Shown here in pieces: positions 33,975-44,200 of a stretch of 63,721 nt of DNA. Origin of the DNA: Calocera cornea HHB12733 (Eukaryota > Basidiomycota > Dacrymycetes > Dacrymycetales > Dacrymycetaceae); assembly GCA_001632435.1 (NCBI GenBank), contig KV423979.1:101111-164831 (forward strand), given 5' to 3'. Under the pieces are notes generated by a model. It was given only the letters and a program-made list of their open reading frames with translations. It was not told the DNA's origin and ran no database searches. The first letter of the stretch is position 1. Each line of letters starts with the position of its first letter. A program made the position numbers and the translations under genes.

Positions 33975-34835
33975 ATGGTCGCGCAACTGGCCATCCCTTC
34001 CCCGCGGCTGGACGGGCCTTCCACCAGGTGCGCCTGCTCCTCTTTCATGTCTTTCCAATGTCAGGCTGACGCCCGGTCCAGCATAATCGAGACCACGCTC
34101 AACCTGCGCACGACCGCGTTCGTCTTCCTCAACTTCCAGCTCTCGCACCTCTCCCTCCTCCCCCGGGAGCAAGCCCACGCCCTACTCATGAGCGCATTCA
34201 TGCTACGCGACTCGCTCGACCAGCGCCAGCAGCGGCCCGTCGTCGTGCACGTCGTCTCCCTCCACGCGGGGGACGTGTCCTTCCCTACGAGCATGGCACC
34301 ACGGGAGGGAGAGCCGGTGCTCGCCAAGCCCGGGCTGAGCGCGTTCCACCACACTGGGCTGGAGCGGCACCTCCGCGAGCGGCGCGTGGAGCGTGTGTAC
34401 TTGTGCGGAGTAAGCGAGGGCGCAGAGATGGTCGCCACTGCCCTTGCGGCCAGGGATTTGGTGGGCGACAAGGTGTGGGTGGTGGAGGATGCGTGGGCAG
34501 AGGTGGACGCGGAGCAGGGTGAGGCTGGGCTGGACCTGCTCGCGGGGCTCGACATGCTCGTGGACGTGTCTGAGATCGGGGGCCTGCGCGAAGAGGTGGG
34601 GAACGACCCCGTGCGGGAGAAGGAGAGCGCTGTGCGCCGGGAGCTGGAGAGGAGGGAGCGGAAGAAGGAGGAGAGGGAGAGGAAGGAGACGAGGGTTGAA
34701 GGCGACAGGGTGGCGAGGCATAACGCGATCGTGCGCGCGGCCAGCCCCAGGGAGGCGGAGTTTGGAGAGAGGCCGCAGAGCAGGGGCGCGCTGCTGCTCA
34801 GGAGCAAGCGGTCGGCGCAACAGCTACGGGTGTGA
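33975..34835 (+). CDS. Isochorismatase-fold protein lacking catalytic Asp and Cys
   Basis: The cysteine-hydrolase fold is recognisable. TTAFVFLNFQLSHL stands where active enzymes have a strand ending in the catalytic Asp (FLxDxQ). PVVVHVVSLH follows, then EPVLAKPGLSAFHHTGLERH with the conserved Lys, and LRERRVERVYLCGVSEGAEM. In active members the last segment ends GVATDVCV with the nucleophilic Cys. Here the Cys position is Glu and the first Asp is Asn. KVWVVEDAWAEVD is the next strand. The C-terminal third is a charged helical extension (REKESAVRRELERRERKKEE) not found in the core family. A pseudoenzyme or binding role is inferred. The frame is open without introns from the ATG at 33975, but an in-frame stretch near 34025-34065 reads poorly and could be an intron. 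Confidence 0.6.
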   Translation: MVAQLAIPSPRLDGPSTRCACSSFMSFQCQADARSSIIETTLNLRTTAFVFLNFQLSHLSLLPREQAHALLMSAFMLRDSLDQRQQRPVVVHVVSLHAGDVSFPTSMAPREGEPVLAKPGLSAFHHTGLERHLRERRVERVYLCGVSEGAEMVATALAARDLVGDKVWVVEDAWAEVDAEQGEAGLDLLAGLDMLVDVSEIGGLREEVGNDPVREKESAVRRELERRERKKEERERKETRVEGDRVARHNAIVRAASPREAEFGERPQSRGALLLRSKRSAQQLRV

Positions 34836-35015
34836 GCGGACCTGAGAGGAGTCAGCAGGTAGGGCCGGGCGGGGGACAATGCTTGTTCTTGTTCTTGTAT
34901 CACACTTTCTGGCTGCACGAGTACTTTCATTATTATTATTCGCTCATCTCACGAAAACACGCACCGTCTTTGCCTCTTCTGTCGATTGATACCCGGCGCA
35001 GGCTTCAGCCAGACT

Positions 35016-35403
35016 TCAAACCGCAGTTTGCTCCTCCGTCGCAGACCACCAATCCCGCAACTTCCTCCTCTCCCCTTCCCACCTCAGCTGCTCCTCCCCC
35101 ACCCCAACCCCCGTCACCCCCTTATCCGCAAACCCATCCACCTGCCTCCTCCCCTGCCTGAGCAGGTACTCCACCGCGCTTATGTCCCTCCTCCCCACGC
35201 TCGCAGTGGTCGTGCGGAAGCGGAAGCGGTAGAAGCGGCGCCAGGAGGCGCGCTGCGCTGGGGGCTTGAGGTGGATCGTGCGGAGGGCGCTGTGCAGTTG
35301 TCAGTGACTGTGAGGGGAGAACCCAGAATGGACGAGGGGCGCACCGTCGGTAGAGGGCAAAGACTTGCCGCTGGAGGGGCGGATAGGTCGTCAGTGGTGG
35401 CAT
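35016..35403 (-). CDS. SDH6: SDHAF1/SDH6 succinate dehydrogenase assembly factor (LYR protein)
   Basis: Small mitochondrial LYR protein that helps insert iron-sulfur clusters into succinate dehydrogenase subunit B. The start MPPLTTYPPLQRQVFALYRR contains the LYR motif. After an intron of about 40-50 bp comes ALRTIHLKPPAQRASWRRFY and then RFRFRTTTASVGRRDISAVE, which matches the family pattern of Arg-Phe-rich helices and a RRDxxxxEYLLR block (EYLLRQGRRQV). About 100 residues, normal for SDHAF1-type proteins, with a C-terminal tail of DKGVTGVGVGEEQLRWEGER character. Confidence 0.82.
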
Positions 35404-35494
35404 GCGACAAGGCGAACGGCGAGGGAGTGCATAACGCCGATGCCCTGACCCGAGCCACTAAGTCCGACGCCGCTGTCGGTCCCGATATGATGTA

Positions 35495-35690
35495 CCTCCG
35501 CTTCCCCATTTGCCTCCGCGGCTTTCCTCCGCTCAGAATTTAGTCTCCCTCTAAAAGTATTCCCCGCCAAGCATTTGCTTCCGATGTTGTGTTTGCGTCC
35601 GTCGGATAATTTGTCCCTGCTCGCCTTTTTTCTTCCGCCCTACCTTGAATCGGATGCTTCGCTTGCCTCCTATCATAGCTTACCTGCGCC
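35495..35690 (-). repeat. 18-nt repeat array 3, left part, minus orientation
   Basis: Here the repeat core is on the minus strand: the plus strand shows ATTTGCCTCCGCGG, ATTTGCTTCCGATG, TTTGCGTCCGTCGG and similar blocks. Spacing is 18 nt where clear. It begins about 90 bp upstream of the SDH6 start codon. Confidence 0.65.
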
Positions 35691-35854
35691 CCTTTTCCCC
35701 TTAATACGACAGGCAGAACCCAGGAACCCCCATCCCACTCCACGTTTTATCTTTCCCTCCGGCTTCGCTCCGCGTACTGAGGGGGGTTGGCGGGGTGTAC
35801 ACAGAAGCAAATACAGGGAGCGGAGGTATAAGGTAAACGCCGACGCAAGCTAAC

Positions 35855-36335
35855 GCGGAAGCAAGTCCTTGAGCGGAGGCAAGCTCCAAATCGGAAGTAA
35901 AGAGCTCTGCGGAATCAAATTAAAGCGCGGGTGCAAATGAAAACAGGAAGTACATTGAGCAGCGGACTCGGATTAGACTACCGGAAGTGGAATCTGGGGA
36001 GGAAGTGAAGGATAGTACGGAAACAGCCAGTGAAGTGGAAGCAACTAGCTCAACAGAGATTAATAAAGAAGTAAGCGGAAGCAGATATTTGGGCGGAAGC
36101 AGATGTCAAACGGATGCAAATTGTATGACGGAAGTAGATACTAGAGCGGAAGCAACCTACGCACGGATACGAATTGCAAGCGGAGGCAGACACAACGACG
36201 GAGGCAAACACGCGAGCGGACTTGGTATAGGCGGGAGGCAAACGGGGATGGGAAAACATAGCGGAGGCAAATGGCAACGCGGAAGTCAATAGCCTGCCAA
36301 ACGGAAGCAAGTTGACCCCAAACGGAAGTAACGAC
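35855..36335 (+). repeat. 18-nt repeat array 3, right part, plus orientation
   Basis: About 25 units with cores such as GCGGAAGCAAGT, GCGGAGGCAAGC, GGCGGAAGCAGA and GCGGAGGCAAAT. Many pairs are spaced 18 nt, and the open frame across it has a six-residue period (SGSRYL then GGSRCQ then TDANCM then TEVDTR). Together with the left part it makes an inverted arrangement around a spacer of about 165 bp. Confidence 0.72.
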
Positions 36336-37469
36336 AGCCCAATTGTGGCTCGGGCGTCAGAGTCGAGGGGTAAGCCCTGCTTAGTACAGTCCTACTCACA
36401 ACACCATTCTCAACAAGCACAAGGGATTGCACCGAGCGTGCTCGGTCTTGTTCAGCCGGGATGCGACTACATGACGTGAGACTGCTGATGTATGCGGGTA
36501 CGAAGAGCGTGGAGAGCTGAACGCGGCAACCCTACCGGGCGTTATTATTGTCGCAAACGTGCGATGTATCGGCGGAGTTGCTGTCTGCTGGCGATCTTCC
36601 CCGCCGTATCGTCCGATTATTCTTTTGATAATGATCAAGTGACCAACGCGCCGAAACCACCCGTCTCAACACAATCGGTTACTGAGTAACGACTAACCGC
36701 TATCTCAGGCCACCTGACCCATCGTCGCCTTATCTGTTCGAGCACTTTCCAGCGGGACCTTGGCGACCATTGTATGTCATCCCCATACGGTCATACGGTC
36801 TATCCAGTCATATAAGGGTTATTGTCAGATCCCTGAGGTACATTCCGGATGCTCGGCCGGGGCCGTCTCTCCCAATGCTGCTGTCACGGCCCCACCCATT
36901 ACCGCACTTCACAAAATCGCGCATCCGTGATACCCTATCCTCGCCAGTGTCCCGCCGGGTATCCAGTGACCCATGCGCAGTAGCATTCAGTCACCCCGCA
37001 TACAGCGCTCGGCTAGATTAGATACGCTTACACTCGGTGTTTCTTAGCCTCTTTTAGCCTGCGCCTCATCGGCGATCCCACCTTTCTTCCCCACTCTTCT
37101 GAGGCATTTTCGTGCTTGTCCCGCTCCTCGCGGGCCCACCGGCCGGCACCACCCTCACCCTGCCTTACTTCGTAACGTCTGATGGCATAGGCGCCGGTGC
37201 CTCACGGCCTCCGCACGGTCGCCCCTCCTTCCTGCGCCCTCTGAGTCCCTCTGAGGGATTTGTGCTGTTGTCTCCTGACCTCATGCATCGCTCCAAGCAA
37301 GCGGCGAGGCGCGATAGAAGCTTCTTCCCGCTGATGCACCGCCGAATATCTCGCAAGACTTGCCTTTATTGGGAAGGGGAATAGCGGAGGAACCGCCGGA
37401 AGCCGCGGGTCCATACGAAAAGCAAGGTGCGCTCTGGAGCTGTCCTGAGCGCAGCCGACGCCTCTGGAA
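36336..37469. other. Gene-free region and upstream promoter of metallothionein 1
   Basis: No gene was recognised. TCTGAGGCATTTTCGT at 37098-37113 recurs upstream of the second metallothionein. The nearer promoter elements are listed separately. Confidence 0.5.
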
Positions 37470-37479
37470 GGTATATAAA
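37396..37479 (+). promoter_or_regulatory. Core promoter of metallothionein 1
   Basis: CCGGAAGCCGCGG at 37396-37408, a TGCGCTC heptamer matching the TGCRCNC metal-response consensus at 37428-37434, and a TATATAAA box at 37472-37479. The CCGG(A/G)AGCCGCGG element lies about 64 bp before the TATA box, the same as in the paralogue. The leader between TATA and ATG is rich in CAACCAAAC. Confidence 0.6.
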
Positions 37480-37569
37480 GGAGACGGTTGCCTCGTCTCT
37501 TTCCTCACCAAACACTTTCATCTCACCGCCCAACCAAACAAACAACCCAAACAACCCAAACCAATCCAA

Positions 37570-37785
37570 ATGGCCGTACGTGCTTCCCCATAAGACTGCG
37601 TAAACTGGATAGCTGACGCGGATTTCCTTTGGCAGGCTACCACCGTTGTCTTTGTCGATGCCCACTGCGGCGAGTCCCAGTGCAACTGCGGCGACTCTTG
37701 CGCCTGCGCCGTACGTTTATCCGCCGACTGGCCCTCTGAGACATATGCTGAACGTTATCTGTAGCCCGGCGAGTGCAAGTGCTAA
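37570..37785 (+). CDS. Metallothionein, copy 1 (33 codons, three exons)
   Basis: Small Cys-rich metal-binding protein that would buffer copper, zinc or cadmium in the cytosol. Exons are 37570-37575 (ATG GCC only), 37636-37710 and 37765-37785, with introns of 60 and 54 bp starting GTACGT and ending AG. The 33-residue product starts MAATTVVFVDAH and then has seven Cys in the order C-x4-C-x-C-x3-C-x-C-x4-C-x-C, ending GECKC. The three Cys-x-Cys pairs are the metallothionein hallmark. The Phe and His before the first Cys are unusual for metallothioneins. No single reading frame covers the gene, so an ORF scan misses it. The product of copy 2 differs at one residue. Confidence 0.85.
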
Positions 37786-38885
37786 ATGCACCACTATCGC
37801 CTGCCCTCCATAGGAGACGGATGCCGGTCAAGTTTGGCAGCTGGCGGAACGTAGAACTCGTGCACTGACGAGCACGTATCTGGGCATATGAATGTATACC
37901 ATGTTTGATCAATAAATGGGGTTGATGTGATCTTGGCGCATACACGCCTCATATGAGTGTTCCGTTATATTGTCTCGAGTGCACTTCCGGAATCGATGAG
38001 CGCTTGTTTGTACGAGATCGGCTGGCGAAATGTTCGCGATTCGCGCGCCTCCCACGCTTGTTCTCCCCGTTGGACAGGTTGGCTCGTGAAAATGCAGTTG
38101 CAGAAGCGCTGTCGTAGTAGCAATCCTAAGGCGGGTTATATGTAGTACGTCTGTGCCCAAGCTTCAGTTAATATAGACGACTGTCTGACTGGAAGGTTTC
38201 ATTAAACCCACACGCCCACTTTGCACGCGGGTGCCACACTGCATCAATGTCAACTGAAGTCAAGTCTCATCCATCGGACCTGTTCGCTTGAATGTAGATC
38301 CATGTTTCTGTTAGGAGACAGCGAGAGGGTATCAGTGCCCGGACGCGTAGAATCCTATTACCTTTGGATTTGTCTCGCACCGGTCCTCCCGAAAGAGAGA
38401 CGAGGGCTGGAGAACACGTCTGTGCCCCACTTCCACATCAAGCGCGAGCATTTGTTTTGGTCGTTTCTATGTTTGTAAGACACATTGCCAGACAAGGAAC
38501 AAGAACCGCCTGTATTATCCCCATGTCACTCATACACAGATAGCGCCTCCTCCTCGGTCTTGCACTGGACTAGATACAGCCTGTTACCTCTTTTGTCTCG
38601 TACCCCTTTCGGAATCCAATCGTCGTCTACTCATTAGATCTGAGGCAAAACAATTCTTATTGTCCGGCTCCTTGCGGGCAACTACCGGCTCCACACTGTA
38701 TCTTGGATCTTCCGTGCATCGCGAGCGCAGCTGGATTCTGAGGCATTTTCGTACCTTGTCCAGTTAATCGGCTATAATACGTTATGCATGTGGAGAGGGG
38801 CGATAGACGGTGTTCGAACCCTGACTCTTCGCCCAATATCGCGCACCACTTTCCTTTCGCGGCAGACGGAATTCCGGATGCCGCA
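37786..38885. other. Spacer between the metallothionein genes
   Basis: No gene was recognised. The first part is the 3' untranslated region of copy 1, with an AATAAA signal near 37912. TCTGAGGCATTTTCGT at 38737-38752 is the shared upstream block of copy 2. Confidence 0.5.
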
Positions 38886-38969
38886 CCGGGAGCCGCGGCT
38901 CTCGCCTCACCTCACGAGTCGCTTTGTTACAAGTCCATGCCTAACTACACGCTCTCCACAGGTATATAA
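38886..38969 (+). promoter_or_regulatory. Core promoter of metallothionein 2
   Basis: CCGGGAGCCGCGG at 38886-38898 and TATATAA at 38963-38969, 64-65 bp apart as in copy 1. A CCAACC/AAACC-rich leader leads to the ATG at 39058. Confidence 0.6.
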
Positions 38970-39057
38970 GGACGACTTTTGGCACGTCCATCGCCCCACC
39001 AAACTCTTCAAACTCACCGTCTAACCAACCGACCTAAACCAACCCAAACCAATTCCA

Positions 39058-39271
39058 ATGGCTGTGAGTCTTTCTGCGACGGAAAGATCAAAGCCAAACG
39101 GCTGACGCGTAATTGAACTAGGCCACCACCGTTGTCTTCGTTGACGCCCACTGCGGCGAGTCTCAGTGCAACTGCGGCGACTCTTGCGGCTGCGCCGTGA
39201 GTTTTCTCAGTCGACACTTCGTTGTCTTCTCACTAATGTTGTTATTATAGCCCGGCGAGTGCAAGTGCTAA
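39058..39271 (+). CDS. Metallothionein, copy 2 (33 codons, three exons)
   Basis: Tandem paralogue of the gene at 37570 with identical architecture: ATG GCT at 39058-39063, exon 2 at 39122-39196 and exon 3 at 39251-39271. The protein is the same except that the residue after the fourth Cys is Gly instead of Ala (SCGCA against SCACA). Third-position differences and diverged introns show the duplication is not brand new. The coding match is much higher than the intron match, which indicates purifying selection on the protein. Confidence 0.85.
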
Positions 39272-39455
39272 ATGCACTCTCTACCTCCATTCCATTCCGA
39301 TGAGATAGATGGACGTCAATATCTGGCACGTGAGGGAGAACCGCACTATGGGAACTTCAGAACGTGTAACTGGGCCTATCTCTGATCTAGCGTGTAATTG
39401 TTGAATGAAACGGGGTTGCTGGTGTTTTCGAAGCGTTCTTGCCGACGGGCTGTTT

Positions 39456-39968
39456 GTCAGGCAGCACGGGTCGATCAAGCATGAGTGCGCACTTGGCCGA
39501 GAACGGCCGAGATAGTTCCGACTGAGTTTGCGGCGGAAGCAATTGGATGGGCAGAGACATGTCAAGTGCGATGGAGCAGCGTACCAAACATATGACGGCG
39601 ACTTGGCGAAGTTGGTTCAGCGAACGGAAGCGTTGGTCTATGACCAGCTGCCTAGTACTTCCTGCCCTACTGGAGTCGCTGTTTCGAGTCTCGGGGTGGG
39701 AATCATATGGATTTCTCATTCTGGGTTCCCTGGATGACTAGTGAAGGGGGACCCTAAACAAAGAACTGGGCGGCGGGCCGGGGAGAGGCGAGACACCTCC
39801 TTTTGTTGCCATTGCCCTTGTCAACAGGTATGTTACCCTGCGTACTTTATAATGAGCTGTTCTAAGCTGTTCTATATAATAATTTCTCGTCAGAGATGCG
39901 GTTGCAGCCAAAAACGGAAGCAATTATGTGCGCTGGCTGCGCAAACTCCCGAGGCGGGCGAACCCTCC
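39456..39968 (+). repeat. Left arm of inverted-repeat element, copy 1
   Basis: The outer 114 bp (39456-39569) are found only in this copy, on both arms. From GATGGAGCAGCG at 39570 inward the sequence is shared with copy 2. Confidence 0.85.
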
Positions 39969-40625
39969 ATCCTCATCGGTTTTCTCACCGAGTGGTACAC
40001 TATATTATACGAAGACCAGTGGAAGATGGACAGCAAGGTTGGACAAGTAATCAAGCCGCGGTCTCGTCTTCTGCTTTGAGTTCGTTCCACGGCCGACATC
40101 TGTCACAACCACGCCTCACAAGCTGATACAGTATAACTTATGTCAGATTGCAAAGCACACAAGCAGATGTCTTTCAACCGCCCACTGGATTGACACTCCA
40201 TCTTGCCGCAATGAGCTGAAATGACAATGAAACCTTGTGCCTAAACCGGTTTCGTGGTTTGGCCTCTTTGACAACCTGGGTTCAAAACTTTCGTCGTTCG
40301 ACCGTCGACATCAGACAGAGACTATCCGCGCCGCCCCCTCGGGAACAGCTGAATGCAGTACTGGTACGCGCACCATGCTAGAGGGCTCTGAACAGCTTCT
40401 GAATCGCACAAGTGCGTGCCGATCGCGACTCGGTGAGTGCTGTGCATACATTGGCCCTGCCGGACCTGTGACGGGATTCGACTGTCTTCCAGTTGACCAG
40501 TCCCAACACAGATCCAACGGCGCGTGCAGACAGGCAGTTACAGTAGCGGGAGGATTGAGTGAACGAATTGTGCGGCATCTAGCCCGATGATTGGTGGGGC
40601 TTTCCGTAGCATGCAAGAAGCATAC

Positions 40626-41138
40626 GGAGGGTTCGCCCGCCTCGGGAGTTTGCGCAGCCAGCGCACATAATTGCTTCCGTTTTTGGCTGCAACCGCATCT
40701 CTGACGAGAAATTATTATATAGAACAGCTTAGAACAGCTCATTATAAAGTACGCAGGGTAACATACCTGTTGACAAGGGCAATGGCAACAAAAGGAGGTG
40801 TCTCGCCTCTCCCCGGCCCGCCGCCCAGTTCTTTGTTTAGGGTCCCCCTTCACTAGTCATCCAGGGAACCCAGAATGAGAAATCCATATGATTCCCACCC
40901 CGAGACTCGAAACAGCGACTCCAGTAGGGCAGGAAGTACTAGGCAGCTGGTCATAGACCAACGCTTCCGTTCGCTGAACCAACTTCGCCAAGTCGCCGTC
41001 ATATGTTTGGTACGCTGCTCCATCGCACTTGACATGTCTCTGCCCATCCAATTGCTTCCGCCGCAAACTCAGTCGGAACTATCTCGGCCGTTCTCGGCCA
41101 AGTGCGCACTCATGCTTGATCGACCCGTGCTGGCTGAC
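40626..41138 (-). repeat. Right arm of inverted-repeat element, copy 1
   Basis: Reverse complement of 39456-39968. It ends CCCGTGCTGGCTGAC. Confidence 0.85.
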
Positions 41139-41284
41139 AGCTCGTACATAGTTAGTTACACAGACACAGGGAATAATCTCTCGAGTCCGCCCAAGCGGCA
41201 TTCCTTTGCAACAGTCTTGACAGGCAGAAGGGGCGGAATATGACCAATTAGATTCTAACTCCTACACTACGCTATGCGGAACCA

Positions 41285-44200
41285 TCAGATGTTGTAGAAC
41301 GAGAAGCTGGGCGAACCAGGCTCCGCCGTATCTATCACATTGGCGGGATATCCCGGCTGGCCAGCCTTCGCCCGCGCTTCGTCAGCAAGTACTACCTCAG
41401 CCTTCTCCGACGACAGGGTACGCTGGAGATAGGAGATATTCGTTGTCAGCACGTCGATCTCCGAGAACGGCAGCGTCCGGTTGAACGCCGTCTTGGGCCC
41501 AAACTGCCCTATCCGTTTCTGAGCAAAGGATCAGTAGGTGACTACACGAGCAATGGGAGTGAGTCTACCTTGAAGGCTTGAACGAATGGCATCGCGCGCT
41601 TGTCCTTCATCAGACCCGCGGCGCCGAGCAGCTGTCGCACCTTGACATCATCGACAGTACCCGTGGACACGTCGAACGCATCCTTTACGACCGTCACGCA
41701 CGTCTCTTGCCACTGTGGGAAAGAGCTTGCGACGAAGATCCGCAGAGCCTTCGGCTTGGACGGGTCGACCACGGGGCCAGAACCCTTGCCTTTCCGCTTG
41801 CCGAGGGACATCTCGAAGTCACGAATGGTCTTGACGGTGTCCTTGAAGTATTCAGAAGACTGGATGATGATATGGTCAACGGGCTTGGAGGGCGCAGGCC
41901 AGAGGGCGAGCTGGACAGACTTGGGCTCCTTGAGCACCGTCGACCAGACGTGCTCGGCATAGTGCGGGGCGACGGGCTGAACGAGGAGGGCGGAGATGCG
42001 AATGAAGTACTCGATCAGGTCGGCGTGCATGCCCGCGTCGGCGGTCATCTCACGGTACGAGTCGCGAGCAGACTGGAGCTCGTAGAACCCGTACTTGAGC
42101 GCATCCTTGTAATTTGTCCTGCAACATCCATTAGAACACTGCTATGATAACAAGGGAAGGCGGTGCTTACTGTTCATACATCTTCTTTGTCACCTCGATC
42201 AGGCTGTTGATCTCATGCTCGAACACGTCGTCATGGAAAGTCTTCGGGCCGGAGCGGAGCGACGACTTTGTCTCGATCATCTCCTCGCACCACGACATGA
42301 GGGTGTGCAGGCGGAGGATAGCCGCGTTCGCCGTGGCCTCCTCAAAGTTGGCGTCCTCAATACCATCGCCCGAGTCGGCGAGGGCGACGCGGGTCGCGTC
42401 CGCACCGAACTTCTCGATGCTGTCGCGCATAGTGAGGCTGTTGCCCGTGCTCTTGCTCATCTTCTTCCCGTTGAGCATGAGATGGCCGTTGCAGCGCATG
42501 CTGAGGGGCCACTTCTCCTCGGGGAAGATGGCGGCGTGGTTGTAGATGCAGAAGGTGAGGTGGTTGTTGATCAGGTCCTTGCCGGAGGAGCGGATGTCCA
42601 TCGGGTACCAGTAGTTGAACTCGCGCTTCAGCGCCGCCATCTGCTCCTTGGTGATCGGGCACGGGTCGGGGTAGGGGCCGTCGCGCATGATGTGCTCCCA
42701 GACCTCGTCCGTCATCTGCTCCGCCTTGACGCCGAGCGGGCCAACTTCGTGCCCGTTGATGACGCCGCCTGCAGCTCATCAGCACAACACCCTCCAAATA
42801 GGGAGGAAGCACGCACCCTGCAGGAGGTACGCAACCGAGTAGTAGGCCATATAGATCGTCGAGTCACTGAGTGACTCCACGAGCCACTTCTTGTCCCAGG
42901 GCAGCTTCGACCCGAGCCCGTACGTGCGCGCGCACGCCCACTTGTTGAGCCAGCCCATGGTGCCCTCGAACGCGTGCCGCGTCTCGTCAAAGTACGTGTT
43001 CATGTTCGCGAGCAGCCTGCTCCCAGTCAGTACACGATCAGACCGGGGGCAAGGGGGGACAGAACGCACTTCTCCGCCTGTGCCTTCCACACCGGCTCGC
43101 CGTAGTCGATGTACCACTGATCAACTAGGGCGACTACGCACTCGTCCGCGCTCCTGCTGATGATGAGCCCCTCCGGCTCAGCATAGGCAAATGCCAGCCC
43201 GGCATCGATCATCCTCTCCCGAACTTTCTGTTTCGCCTCCTGCACAGGCTCGCCCTCAAACTCGCCCACGAGCATCGTGCCGCTGTAGAACCCTTCCTTG
43301 TACGCGAGCTCCTTAGCCTCCGCAAGCTGCTTGATGTCCTTCTGGCTCTGGATCTTGAGCTGCTTGCACAGCGCTGGCGCGGTCAGGTCGCCGTAGGTGG
43401 GTGTGCGGATTACGGGGATAGGGTCGAGCGCCGCCCAGGAGGGGTCGATGTGGTAGAACTCGGCCTTCTTGCGCAGGTCCATCAGCGTCGCGTAGTCGTC
43501 GGGCGAGTCGGAGGGCACGGAGGTGACGACGCCCGTGCCCTTGGTGGCGAGGACGTTCTCCATGGGGAGGACGAACACCTCCGGGTTGAGCCCGAAGGGC
43601 GCTTTGATGCGCGTGCCGATAAGCGCCGCGCCGTCCAGCTCTGCCAGCTGCGTGATCTCCGCCCGCGGGAGCGTGCAGCCTTGGAAGGCCATGTTGCGTG
43701 CGGCGCGGTAGGTGCACACGTACGCCTCGCTGTCGTTCGCCACGAACAGGCCGTACTTGATCGCCGTGCCCACAAAGCAGTTCGTTTGGCCGTACCTGCG
43801 CCACGTCAGCTCTTCCAATCTTGAACCATCCAAAGCGCGCTCACATTGTCTCCGGCCGCAGCGTCGCCGCAACGAGGAAGATCTTCCTCCCTCCCGCCTT
43901 CTCCTGGAGCACCTTTGCGCTCTCCGGCAGGTGCACAACCTCCATCTTGAGCGCGGTATACTCCTGCGGGCCGAGCGCCTCCCCACTCGCGCGATCATGG
44001 TCCATGCACGGCTGTCCGTCCTTGGGGCTGTAGATCGTGTACCGCTCGCCGAAGAGCACCTTTTGCTGTGCGTGAAGGGCGTTCATCTGCCAGCGGACGA
44101 AGCTGTCAAAGTACGGGTTCACGTCCGTCGTGATGAACGACCGGCGGTAGTCGATCCGCGCGCCGAAGGACTTGGCATCTTTCTGCACACACACAGATAC

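Larger units (their letters stand above)
39456..41138. mobile_element. Long-inverted-repeat element, copy 1
   Basis: Left arm 39456-39968 and right arm 40626-41138 are inverted repeats of 513 bp each, identical wherever I compared them apart from small differences at the outermost bases. They flank a 657-bp loop. No coding sequence is apparent; open frames in the arms are mirror images of each other. No target-site duplication is visible. Copy 2 at 47714-49217 shares the arm core and loop but not the outer 114 bp of each arm. It lies between metallothionein 2 and the leucyl-tRNA synthetase stop. Confidence 0.85.

Noticed and set aside
38805..38830. GTTCGAACC resembling a tRNA B box
   Set aside because: The flanks do not form a T stem, and no acceptor stem or A box is present at the right distance on either strand.
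39741..40853. Two similar predicted proteins on opposite strands (starting MKGDPKQRTGRR)
   Set aside because: They are translations of the two arms of the same inverted repeat and have no recognised domain.
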